Assembly: GCA_041664345.1 (NCBI GenBank)
Contig: JBAYKX010000006.1
Coordinates: 93,451 to 157,450, forward strand
Direction of reading: 5' to 3'
Length of the DNA stretch: 64,000 nucleotides
DNA from: GWE2-40-63 sp041664345
GTDB lineage: Bacteria > Bacteroidota > Bacteroidia > Bacteroidales > SZUA-534
Positions 43,301-51,674 of this stretch are shown here, piece after piece. Made by a program: the position numbers and the translations under genes. Below the pieces are notes generated by a model. That model saw only the letters and a program-made list of their open reading frames with translations. It was not told where the DNA came from and did not search any database. Numbering within the stretch: position 1 is the stretch's first letter; each line of letters begins with the position of its first letter.

Positions 43301-46300
43301 TTGCTTCGTTCCATTGGTTTAAGGAAATTTCACCCGTTTCGGTAATATCCGATGTAATATTTGCCGTAACATTTCCACGCAACCCTGTAGAATTAACTGC
43401 CGCAAAAAAACCGCCCGAAGCTCCCGTTATAGATGTATAAGCTTGCGCTGAACCCACATTATAATTTCCTTCCATGTAGTTAGAAGCTATGGAAAAATAA
43501 TTTATAGTAGGAGTATTTGTTATGGTTCCATTTGAACTAAGCGTATATCCACCACCCACACCATCACTAAAATTGGTGTAAACTCCATTCGATGTGGTGA
43601 TTGACCGGGTTGAATACTGCCCGGTTGTGGTTCCAACTTCAGTTACCCGCACATATGAATTAGTAAAATTGGCTGAATTTGCGGCTACTTCCATACTCCA
43701 ATATCTGTTTTTGTTTAAAAGATAAGGAGGGTTTGTATAAGTACCTCCACAATCGGCATCCATTACTTCGGCAATAACCTCCATGGTATTTGATGTGGTA
43801 ATTGCATTAACCAATTCAACCATGTTGTACGATCCTTTACCAACCGGAAAAGTAATGGTATTGGTACCCGTTGGCAAAATCCGTTTTAACGGCCCATTTA
43901 CAAAGCTGGTTGCAGTGCCGGAACCGGTAGTGGTGTTTGCCTGTAAGGTTAAAATATTGGTTGCGGTTGTAGTAAGTTTTCCTTTAGTAAGAACTAGGGT
44001 ATAAGCGGTAAGCGGGGAACTTAAAGTAACTCCCGCACTATTATTGAGTTGTATCTCCAAATTATTGGTGGCTGAAATTGAACCCGAGCCTGAATACGTT
44101 TGGGCCGATGAACCGGCAAATTGGATACGGTTGCCGGTTATTGATGCATCTAACGTTCCATTGTTGACAATATTCCTAAATGCACTAACGGTATAGGCCG
44201 CTGAACTGGTATTATACAAACGGAATGAACCTGCTGTAATGGTTAACCCTTGTATCATACTGTTGTTGGCATGTGAATCGGTTTTGCGCAACCATACAAA
44301 CCGGTTGGTAGGCGTTCCCGGATTATTCACCTCAATATTGCCCAACGATAAAGCATACTGAGTAGGTGAACTTATCACGAACCCATTGGTGCTACCCGCT
44401 GTTGAACTTGACCCATCGCCACAGCGCAAGGTTGAACCCATAAAATTTTTATTTGACTCTCCTGCCGATGGTATTAAAAAATCATAATATGAGGTGTTAT
44501 TCAATGGATCAACCAAGGTTACCCTTCCGCCGGTAAGTAAAACCGATGCATTGACATCAAATTCCAAGGTATTGTTTGCAAGGTCGGCAACCGCTCTGGG
44601 GTCAAGATTAATGTTTCCATCGGACATAATTAAGTAACCCGAATTGGGTAAATAAAGCCTTCCAAACTGGTTTAAAGTAGCCGTTGCCGATTCCAATTGC
44701 ACCGTACCATTAATGGTGAGGGTATTGCTTCCAGCGCCATAGCCAAAAGTACCGGAAGTTATGGTAAGGATTCCTCCTGAAGCAATTGTGGCATCACCGG
44801 CTCCGGTTGCCGAAATACCTGTATTTACACACTGAACGGATGCCGATGCGTGGTTAAGCCATAATTTTGCCGTGGCGGCAACAATGGTATTACTGCCAAA
44901 ATACGGTGCTAACGAGGATGCACTCGATAATTTAAATGTACCATTGGATAAAGTTAAGCTATTTCCAGTACTGGTAGGACTAGTTACGGTTATTACCCGT
45001 GTTGCCTCCAAAATTGGGGTATTATTGGTTCCTTTGTTTAGGGTAATGGAATAAAAATGGCATGTGGCTCCGGCCCCAGATATTGTTCCGCTTGAACTCC
45101 CTCTAAATTCCACATTGGCAACCGATGAACCTCCATTATCCATATCAAAAGTTCCATTTACCGTTAAGTTGGAATTAGCACGGGTACGGTTGCCAATAAC
45201 CAATAACCGGGTACCGGAGGTTGCCCCGGCAACAATATCAAATGTTCCACCAGCAGCCACAGTAACATCTCCATCGGTGGTTAAGGTGGCACTAGTGGTT
45301 CCACCTATAAAATTCAATGTACCGGTACTCCCCTGTCCTACTGTTAAGTTATTACAAACTGCGCTGGTTGCATCAATGGTAATGGTATGCCCATCCAAAA
45401 TAGTTACATTATCGGTGGCGGCAGGTACTCCGCTGGGGAGCCATGTAGCTGCTGTGTTCCAATTGCCTGAGACCACATTCGATACTTTTTCACCGGCGGC
45501 AACAGTGGCTGTGCTGCCAATCAATGCGGAACTCACACCACCTTCGTTTATGGCAACTATTTTAAACGTATAACTTTTTGAGGGCAATCCACTAACGATG
45601 GAACTGGTAACACCAGCATTATCGGTACTTACCAATTCGTAGGTTATCCCTCCATCCTCCGATCGGTAAACCAGAAAGTACGATTCGTTCGATGAATTAT
45701 CAGTCCAACCCACAGTAATTGAACTATAGGTTATGGAAGTAAAAGTGATATTTGTGGGTGCATTTGGGGGCGCTATGGGTGTAAACCGGTATATCCTGCG
45801 GTGGCCGGCTGAGGTGGATGAAAGTCCGCTTATTTCTCCAACTGCGGTTACTAAACCGGGCAGTATGGTGGTTGCCGGCGAAGTCCTTAAAACGCTATTG
45901 TTAGTAAATGTGCCAGTTTTATATATTATTCCGTTGGTGACATTACTATTCGAAAACCCAATAGCACCATAATCCTCTTGGCCTCCACGGTGCACATCGG
46001 CATACATGTATCCATAAATATATTCAATTAGGTTACTGGTTTCATACAATCTAATTTGAAAAGTTGACTTCCCGGTTTGTGAACCATCGGAATAAGCAAT
46101 AATCATGTTATACCACTCAATGGTAAATACCCTATTGGGAGCCGAACCCGTAGTTTTGTAATGTACTTTTCCATTATTTCCGGTACGCATATCGCACGAG
46201 AAAGCCACAAGCCTAGGTTCCGAAACATCAAGCTCGGGCACTCGGTTTATGGGGCTAAGCGAATTGCCCAAGCGGATTATCCCATCTTCGGTTGCCACAA

Positions 46301-46571
46301 ACTGGGTATATTGCATGCCCATAAAACAAAACGCAAACCCAATATCGTTGGCTACTGAGAAAGTACCAGTATTTAATCCGTCAACATCGGGATTTATTAA
46401 TTGGGTAGTTCCAGAGACCATATTGGTTAATGTGCCATTGGAGGCAACCGTAAATGTATAATTTGCTGTACTTGGTTGTGGATAAGCTTTGGTTGCCAAA
46501 AAAAACAAAAAAAGATAAACCAACCCTTTTTTTTGGAATTTATAAAAAATATAATTTTTCATGGCAATCAT
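40305..46571 (-). CDS. Large secreted FN3/beta-helix protein with C-terminal sorting-like domain
   Basis: A 2088-residue surface or extracellular protein. It has a signal peptide (GLVYLFLFFLATKAYPQ) and an N-terminal beta domain (about 35-270). An FN3 domain spans about 275-365 (PNAPTNITFTSITYSSITVGWTDNSSNESYF). Long Gly/Thr/Asn-rich repeats follow (GNWNTAATWLPSGVPAATD, then right-handed beta-helix type stretches such as NGGNGHTIEGNYIGG). The end (about 1900-2088) has the LAKFEAIANQGTVVLLWET domain and a final beta-sandwich. That final part resembles type IX secretion sorting domains, though the usual conserved motifs are weak. A role in binding or processing polysaccharide is inferred from the neighbouring xylanase. 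No catalytic motif was recognised. Confidence 0.75.
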   Translation of the reverse strand: MIAMKNYIFYKFQKKGLVYLFLFFLATKAYPQPSTANYTFTVASNGTLTNMVSGTTQLINPDVDGLNTGTFSVANDIGFAFCFMGMQYTQFVATEDGIIRLGNSLSPINRVPELDVSEPRLVAFSCDMRTGNNGKVHYKTTGSAPNRVFTIEWYNMIIAYSDGSQTGKSTFQIRLYETSNLIEYIYGYMYADVHRGGQEDYGAIGFSNSNVTNGIIYKTGTFTNNSVLRTSPATTILPGLVTAVGEISGLSSTSAGHRRIYRFTPIAPPNAPTNITFTSITYSSITVGWTDNSSNESYFLVYRSEDGGITYELVSTDNAGVTSSIVSGLPSKSYTFKIVAINEGGVSSALIGSTATVAAGEKVSNVVSGNWNTAATWLPSGVPAATDNVTILDGHTITIDATSAVCNNLTVGQGSTGTLNFIGGTTSATLTTDGDVTVAAGGTFDIVAGATSGTRLLVIGNRTRANSNLTVNGTFDMDNGGSSVANVEFRGSSSGTISGAGATCHFYSITLNKGTNNTPILEATRVITVTSPTSTGNSLTLSNGTFKLSSASSLAPYFGSNTIVAATAKLWLNHASASVQCVNTGISATGAGDATIASGGILTITSGTFGYGAGSNTLTINGTVQLESATATLNQFGRLYLPNSGYLIMSDGNINLDPRAVADLANNTLEFDVNASVLLTGGRVTLVDPLNNTSYYDFLIPSAGESNKNFMGSTLRCGDGSSSTAGSTNGFVISSPTQYALSLGNIEVNNPGTPTNRFVWLRKTDSHANNSMIQGLTITAGSFRLYNTSSAAYTVSAFRNIVNNGTLDASITGNRIQFAGSSAQTYSGSGSISATNNLEIQLNNSAGVTLSSPLTAYTLVLTKGKLTTTATNILTLQANTTTGSGTATSFVNGPLKRILPTGTNTITFPVGKGSYNMVELVNAITTSNTMEVIAEVMDADCGGTYTNPPYLLNKNRYWSMEVAANSANFTNSYVRVTEVGTTTGQYSTRSITTSNGVYTNFSDGVGGGYTLSSNGTITNTPTINYFSIASNYMEGNYNVGSAQAYTSITGASGGFFAAVNSTGLRGNVTANITSDITETGEISLNQWNEANGSGYTLTIQSSAAATRTLSGSVNNVAAGGPGAMIRVNGADNVVFDGTTSRYLVFKNNTTNAGNTSPTFEIYNGSTAFTLSGCNIENHNNSTSTQGTITIGSGTNSNLTISGNQILNATTGYAGYPYCAIYCDNASNSSVTISGNYIYNFGNYGCYLVNAGDEFNLLNNHLYKTLTDDLSAINQTGIYLNGGNGHTIEGNYIGGQAISCGGSAWTNNGSSSEVKGVVLNVGTDIASEVQNNTISNFNVQSTSGTVFTGFEIIDGAVNLGTSTGNTVSNITTLATAVNAIYSSTHSCIVIANNTINTINANGTGASTVLKGIVHSGSASANINNNAISALSCAGASTGLINQTVSGIYLSVACNSSEIHDNTIYNLTASNTGAIQTNASAIAVDAAVSINIFNNKIYDIKNSSTMADADTPPTASGIMMDSPETGFEIFNNLISLGNSQTTNTSFYGIWMNEQPSGDVVSSIYYNSILIDGSASSGAMPTFALLRGNNGASTLTKFVMDCKNNIFANRRAGGTGKHYSIGNKGSNPTGGWGANATDYNLLVTGDPANLGLWNLTDYNFANWKTNTHCDINSSYWVSTSGTSDANNLNLTNLFTSIASGDLSIVVANPECWAINGNGMPLASINSDFTGTARSSLLANGASDIGTYEIVPVAVPIAAIQTGTIADGNTTIYSLAGRTLAQIAWHGPSSPSFPTVALRYFSGTNATDDSENTLASTQYSNSFWRITATGGDISTYNYDLTLYYSDNILKDIADESAANIIKNPVYYPTHTDVQNVWRTYNATANDAVNNYITVSGVIGFSDFALELGMFPLPITLAKFEAIANQGTVVLLWETLREINNDFFTIEKTANLSQWSKVATVQGAGNSSQRINYSYTDQNPFQGTSYYRLKQTDFNGDFTYSDVKSVTLKPFNNSLFTIYYRSESNELVIENLTNAPVDAKLSVFNANPAIALQSDSKIAEGITTIPLGELTQGFYFASMQSVFGTVSFKFVVN

Positions 46572-46710
46572 TTGTTAATTAGGTGGATAAGGCAATTGAG
46601 AATTTGGCTTTTTTGAACAATTCGTAAATTTATAACAAATTATTATACACTCACACAAATTGTCATAATTATACTATTTTATGGCTTAATTCAATGACGA
46701 ACAGAACTAG

Positions 46711-46718
46711 TAATTTTG
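46711..46718 (+). promoter_or_regulatory. -7 box of the xylanase gene
   Basis: TAATTTTG fits TAnnTTTG exactly and lies 88 bases before the chosen ATG at 46806, leaving a fairly long leader. No clear TTTG is found at -33. Confidence 0.35.
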
Positions 46719-46805
46719 TATTTTTATAACATTCTTGAAAGCATTCTTTTGGGTTATGTGAATGCTTTGCTAAACACTAAATGCAAATTTAAAATACTGA
46801 CCAAG

Positions 46806-48410
46806 ATGTTTAAAAACTCCCTTGTTTTAATCGTGGTAATGTTCTCTTTTATGATTTTGAAAGGACAAAACACCTTACCATCGTGCGTTATTACAGCACC
46901 CCATTCCAATGCCTATTTTCAGGAAGATTCTAACATAACTATCCGGGTTTATTCCACCGATTTGGGAGGAACCTACACGGGCGGTAATGTAACTAAAGTG
47001 GAGATTTTTAATGGCGATACAAAACTGGGGGAATCAACCACTGCTACGTCAAATACTTATTCATATTTATGGGAAGCGGTACCAGCCGGAACCTATACCA
47101 TTACTGCTAAAGCAACCGATAATGATACCGCTATTTCTACTTCTGCGGGTGTTATCATAACTGTTGGATCACCAGCCGTTATACCCACTGGGTTAAGTTC
47201 TGGCAAAGGTAAATATTTGGCAAACATTATTCCCAGCAGTGTAAGAGCCGATTACAAAACCTATTGGAATGGGGTAACAGCAGAAAATAGTTGCAAATGG
47301 GGCTCAGTAGAAGGTACCCGCGATGTGATGAACTGGACCACAGCCGATAAAGCATACAACCAGGCTAAAAACAACCACTTGATGTTCCGGTATCATGCCT
47401 TAGCATGGGGAAGCCAGTACCCTGCTTGGATTACCACTTTAACTCCTGCAGAATTCCAAGCTGAAATGGAAGAGTATATGGCTGCGGTTGCTGCCCGTTA
47501 TCCACTCATTGATCAGATTGATGTGTTGAACGAAAACATGTATATTAACACCTGGGATAAAAAAGAACATGCTGCTGGAACACCTTATTTTAGAGCGGGT
47601 TTAGGCGGCTCCGGACTTACCGGTTACGACTGGGCTATTTGGTTGTTTGAAAAAGCCCGCTTTTATTTTCCCAATGCAAAACTGATTATGAACGATTTTG
47701 AACTGGAAACAAATACGGCTGGTGTAAACGAAATGCTGGCTGTGGTGAAAGTTCTTCGCGATAGGAATTTAATTGATGGATTTGGAACTCAGGCTCACTA
47801 TTTCAATGTGGACGGAATTTCAGCAACAAACCTACAGAATGCGTTGAACTTAATGGATAATTCGGGAGTTCCCATTTACGTAACTGAATTGGATTTAAAA
47901 GGAAAAACCACTTCGGAGGCTAACCAATTAAGCAGTTATTCTACTTCCTTTCCTGTTTTTTGGAACCATCCAGCAGTTGCCGGTATTACCTTGTGGGGAT
48001 ATGTGGAAGGGGCAACCTGGGCTGCTGGAACCGGTATTTTGAATAGTAATGGTTCGGAACGATCAGCCATGACCTGGCTGAAAACATATATGGCAGGCCG
48101 TCCTAATGTGGGATATCCATTTTGTAATGTTATAGATACGGCTACCAATAACATTGAATCTTTCGAAACAGATGAGTTGGTTTCGGTTTTTCCAAATCCA
48201 AGTGCATCAGGAAGAGTAACGGTAGCAAACCAATCGGGAAAAAGCATCCGCGCCATTGAATTATTTGATATTCAGGGCAAGAAAATAAAAACCTTCATGG
48301 TAAATGAAGCAACTATTGAAATTGAAATTTTCGATTTGCAAAAAGGGATTTACCACCTTAGAATCTATTTGGGAGATTCGTTCTTAAACAGAAAAATTGT
48401 AATTCTTTAA
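46806..48410 (+). CDS. Secreted endo-1,4-beta-xylanase, family GH10, with type IX sorting domain
   Basis: A 534-residue xylanase that cuts the xylan backbone outside the cell. It has a signal peptide (ending MILKGQ), then an Ig-like domain (about 23-125: CVITAPHSNAYFQEDSNITIRVY). The GH10 barrel has NSCKWGSVE, the acid/base Glu about 243 in DVLNEN and the nucleophile Glu about 361 in YVTELDLKG. The last 80 residues (VFPNPSASGRVTV...LFDIQGKKI...KGIYHLRIYLG) are a type A sorting domain for the type IX system. An upstream frame extends to 46716, but the signal peptide begins at 46806. It faces the xylose operon, so both steps of xylan use are together. Confidence 0.93.
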   Translation: MFKNSLVLIVVMFSFMILKGQNTLPSCVITAPHSNAYFQEDSNITIRVYSTDLGGTYTGGNVTKVEIFNGDTKLGESTTATSNTYSYLWEAVPAGTYTITAKATDNDTAISTSAGVIITVGSPAVIPTGLSSGKGKYLANIIPSSVRADYKTYWNGVTAENSCKWGSVEGTRDVMNWTTADKAYNQAKNNHLMFRYHALAWGSQYPAWITTLTPAEFQAEMEEYMAAVAARYPLIDQIDVLNENMYINTWDKKEHAAGTPYFRAGLGGSGLTGYDWAIWLFEKARFYFPNAKLIMNDFELETNTAGVNEMLAVVKVLRDRNLIDGFGTQAHYFNVDGISATNLQNALNLMDNSGVPIYVTELDLKGKTTSEANQLSSYSTSFPVFWNHPAVAGITLWGYVEGATWAAGTGILNSNGSERSAMTWLKTYMAGRPNVGYPFCNVIDTATNNIESFETDELVSVFPNPSASGRVTVANQSGKSIRAIELFDIQGKKIKTFMVNEATIEIEIFDLQKGIYHLRIYLGDSFLNRKIVIL

Positions 48411-48502
48411 GCTTAGCTTCAGGTATAAATTAGAGTTAAATCAAATGCCTTAAAAATCAAGAGCTTTATTTATAAAAACGAAGCCTAATTTTTATAATCA
48501 TT

Positions 48503-48727
48503 GTAATTCTACTTTATGACTTTAAAAATGGAAAAAGAAAGTTGATCTCATTTTATATACCCACCCCTGCCGATAGCTATCGGCACCCTAATTTTAGGGA
48601 GGGAGCTTAGAGCTACTAAATTTTAAATTTAGTAGTTTATAGTAATCGGAGGATTCTCCCTTGCTTGCAGGGGAGATGTCCGATAGGACAGAGGGGTACA
48701 AAAACAAGAGTCGTAAAGTAGAAGTAA
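48503..48727. repeat. MITE-like family B, long copy
   Basis: The ends TAATTCTACTTTATGACTTT (48503-48522) and AGAGTCGTAAAGTAGAAGTA (48708-48727) pair as inverted repeats with 17 of 20 matches. The interior has GCCGATAGCTATCGGC and CAGAGGGGTACAAAAACAAG. Related sequences occur at 3426-3496 and 40055-40200. It carries no gene. Confidence 0.65.
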
Positions 48728-48740
48728 GTAATTCCACTAA

Positions 48741-48775
48741 AAAAAGCGGTCAAGATAAATACCTTGACCGCTTAA
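48741..48775 (-). terminator. Intrinsic terminator of the xylose operon
   Basis: A perfect 11-base stem AAGCGGTCAAG (48744-48754) / CTTGACCGCTT (48763-48773). On the minus strand a T run follows, 45 bases after the xylE stop. Confidence 0.9.
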
Positions 48776-48817
48776 CATAAAACTAAACCCTAACCTAAAA
48801 TCGTTAAAACATATTTT

Positions 48818-50215
48818 TTACTTATTCCAAAAGTGTTCAATCTCTTCCAGTGTTTTACCTTTAGTTTCAGGAATCATTTTCCAAACAAAAATAAACGACA
48901 ATACACTCATAATGCCATAAATGCCATACGTCATTCCCCCACTTACCTCCATCATAAACGGATAAGTACTCGAAATTAAATAGTTGGCAGCCCATTGTGC
49001 AGCAACGGCAATAGCAATAGCCCGTCCCCGGATTTTATTCGGGAATATTTCAGATATTAATACCCAGCAGATAGGACCCCACGACATCATAAACGAAGCC
49101 GTATAAATGATAATAAATACCAAGGTACTAACGCCAATTATGTGCAGGTAAGCTAATGCCGATATGGCAAACATTCCCACAGCCATACCTATGGAACCAA
49201 CCATCAGTAAAGGCTTACGACCCCATTTGTCAACGGTCATTATGGCTAACACAGTAAAAATTACGTTAATAATCCCCATCACAACTGTTTGCATCATAGA
49301 GGCATCTTTACCAGCTCCCATGCTTTCAAAAATTCGCGGAGCATAATACAAGGCCACGTTGATACCTACAAATTGCTGAAATACCGACAATAAAATGCCT
49401 ATAATAATTACTACTTTACCATACGAAAAGAGTTTTCCCGAGTGACTAACCAGCGTGGCTTTTATCTCTTCTAAAATGGCTTTGGCTTTTTCGGCGCCAT
49501 TAATGCGGGTAAGTACACGTAATGCTTCAGCATCTTTATTTATCAATGATAAATACCTAGGTGTTTCAGGAACAAAAAATAGTAGAACACCAAAAAGAGC
49601 TGCAGGTATGGCTTCCGAAAGAAACATCATTCTCCAGCCAATATCGTTGATATATTCGATTGTTTTGCCATTGGCAATACCCCAGTTCACAAAGTAAACC
49701 ACCAACATCCCAAAAATAATGGCAAACTGGTTAATGGAAACCAATCGTCCGCGCATATTAGCTGGAGCTATTTCACCAATATACATCGGACAAATAGCCG
49801 AGGCCATTCCTACCCCAATACCACCAATAATGCGGTAAAAATTAAACATCCAAAGTAAGCCAGTAGTTGGTTCCCCTTTTGTGAAGAATAAAAATTCAGG
49901 GAATCCGGAGCCTAGTGCTGAAATAAAAAATAAAAAAGCAGCAATCATTAATGATTTTTTTCGTCCGAATTTTGAAGCAAAAATTCCGGAAATAATACCT
50001 CCAATTACACACCCAATAAGTGCACTCGAAATGGTAGCTCCATGAATAAGTGTACTAAGTCCAAGACTGGTAATTAAGTAAGCCTGTACCGATTTCTCGG
50101 CACCTGAAATAACCGCTGTATCGTACCCAAACAATAGTCCTCCTAAAGTGGCAACTAAAGTTAGAGCCATAATGTAAACCAAACTGCCGCCCGTATTTTT
50201 TGTGTTATTTGTCAT
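48818..50215 (-). CDS. xylE: Sugar porter (MFS), D-xylose:H+ symporter type
   Basis: A 465-residue twelve-helix sugar/proton symporter of the inner membrane. Sugar-porter signatures are visible: GGLLFGYDTAVISG in helix 1, SKFGRKKS after helix 2, YIGEIAPANMRGRLVS, PETPRYL, QQFVGINVALYYAPRIFE in helix 7, KWGRKPLLM, and PETKGKTLEEIE at the end. It is the third gene in the operon with xylB and xylA, which marks xylose as the likely sugar. A terminator follows. The gap to xylA is 119 bases. Confidence 0.92.
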   Translation of the reverse strand: MTNNTKNTGGSLVYIMALTLVATLGGLLFGYDTAVISGAEKSVQAYLITSLGLSTLIHGATISSALIGCVIGGIISGIFASKFGRKKSLMIAAFLFFISALGSGFPEFLFFTKGEPTTGLLWMFNFYRIIGGIGVGMASAICPMYIGEIAPANMRGRLVSINQFAIIFGMLVVYFVNWGIANGKTIEYINDIGWRMMFLSEAIPAALFGVLLFFVPETPRYLSLINKDAEALRVLTRINGAEKAKAILEEIKATLVSHSGKLFSYGKVVIIIGILLSVFQQFVGINVALYYAPRIFESMGAGKDASMMQTVVMGIINVIFTVLAIMTVDKWGRKPLLMVGSIGMAVGMFAISALAYLHIIGVSTLVFIIIYTASFMMSWGPICWVLISEIFPNKIRGRAIAIAVAAQWAANYLISSTYPFMMEVSGGMTYGIYGIMSVLSFIFVWKMIPETKGKTLEEIEHFWNK

Positions 50216-50334
50216 AGCTAAAAGTTTTGTTTTATTTGTTGATTATCGTACTGTTTAAAACATAAAACAGCAAAAGGGATCACCCTTTTGGGATGCCCCT
50301 TTTCGCTGGCTTATAGCGATATTTTCATATAAAA

Positions 50335-51642
50335 TTAAATATACATATTAATCAAAGCTTCAAACATTTCTTGTTTGCCGCTAATCATTTTTGGTTCACC
50401 GGTAGCTTTGGCAATGTTCCGCAAATCTTCAAGTGTAAGTTTGCCGGCCATATATTCAGCCCCTTTACCACTGTCGTAAGAAGCATACCTCTGTGTTCTC
50501 AGTTTTTTGTAATCGCTGTTTTTCAAAATATTATCAGCAATAACCAGTGCACGGGCAAAAGTATCCATACCCGAAATATGGGCAATGAAAATATCTTCCA
50601 AATCGGTGGAATTTCTTCGGGTTTTGGCATCAAAGTTAATACCACCACCTTGTAAACCACCGGCCTCAAGTATAACTAACATAGCTTGTACTGTTTCGGT
50701 AATATTTGTTGGGAATTCATCGGTATCCCAGCCGTTTTGTACATCACCTTTGTTGGCATCAATACTTCCTAGCATACCTGCATCGGCAGCACATTGCAAT
50801 TCATGTTCAAAAGTATGTTGTGCTAAGGTAGCATGGTTCACTTCAATATTCAGTTTGAAATCTTTATCCAATCCATAGTGACGCAAAAAGCCGATAACCG
50901 TTTCGGCATCTACATCGTACTGATGTTTTGATGGCTCCATTGGTTTTGGTTCAATGAAGAAGTTACCTTTGAAACCTTGTTTGCGGGCATAATCGCGGGC
51001 AACGGTGAGGAAACGTGCCAAATTTTCCTTTTCGCGTTTCATGTTGGTATTCAACAGCGACATATACCCTTCGCGGCCACCCCAGAAAACATAGTTTTGT
51101 CCACCCAAAGCGATGGTTGCATCCAATGCATTTTTTACCTGAGTAGCGGCGTGTGCCAGCACATTAAAATCAGGATTGGTTGATGCGCCGTTCATATAAC
51201 GTGCGTTACTGAATACATTGGCAGTTCCCCACAACAGCTGAATACCGGTTTCTTTTTGGTATTGCTGGGCCACAGGGATAATTTTCCCCAAACGCTCTTC
51301 AATTTCGAATACGGTTCCATCGCCTACTACATCGGTATCGTGGAAACAGTAAAACGGAGCACCAATTTTGTGAATAAATTCAAAAGCAGCCTCAAGTTTA
51401 GCTTTAGATTTGTCCATAGCGTCACCGCCAACATTCCAAGGATATACTTTGGTGCCTGGTCCAAATGGATCGCCCCCTTCGCCACAGAATGTGTGCCAGT
51501 ATGCAACCGCAAAACGCATGTGTTCTTTCATAGTTTTACCTGCTACCATTAGGTTTTCGTCGTAATAGCGGAATGCCATCGGATTTTTCGATCCAATTCC
51601 TTCGAATTTGATCTTGTTAATTCCTTTAAAATACTTATCCAT
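50335..51642 (-). CDS. xylA: Xylose isomerase
   Basis: Converts D-xylose to D-xylulose in the cytoplasm. It is a 435-residue class II (large) xylose isomerase barrel. It shows WHTFCGEGGDPFGPGT, the catalytic FCFHDTD (as PFYCFHDTDVVGDG) and VFWGGREGY. The metal ligands lie in FIEPKPMEPSKHQYD, NIEVNHATLAQHTFEHEL and GSIDANKGD. The reading frame extends 21 codons upstream to 51705 into the xylB end, but ATG at 51642 (MDKYFKG) is the usual start. It sits 32 bases after xylB. Confidence 0.97.
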   Translation of the reverse strand: MDKYFKGINKIKFEGIGSKNPMAFRYYDENLMVAGKTMKEHMRFAVAYWHTFCGEGGDPFGPGTKVYPWNVGGDAMDKSKAKLEAAFEFIHKIGAPFYCFHDTDVVGDGTVFEIEERLGKIIPVAQQYQKETGIQLLWGTANVFSNARYMNGASTNPDFNVLAHAATQVKNALDATIALGGQNYVFWGGREGYMSLLNTNMKREKENLARFLTVARDYARKQGFKGNFFIEPKPMEPSKHQYDVDAETVIGFLRHYGLDKDFKLNIEVNHATLAQHTFEHELQCAADAGMLGSIDANKGDVQNGWDTDEFPTNITETVQAMLVILEAGGLQGGGINFDAKTRRNSTDLEDIFIAHISGMDTFARALVIADNILKNSDYKKLRTQRYASYDSGKGAEYMAGKLTLEDLRNIAKATGEPKMISGKQEMFEALINMYI

Positions 51643-51674
51643 AATATTATAATTTAAATGATTATTAGTGTTGA

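Noticed and set aside
45064..45573. 169-codon plus-strand open frame, and other long antisense frames, opposite the 2088-residue protein
   Set aside because: They are shadows of the Thr/Asn/Gly-rich coding strand, with low-complexity Pro/Val composition and no starts, domains or promoters.
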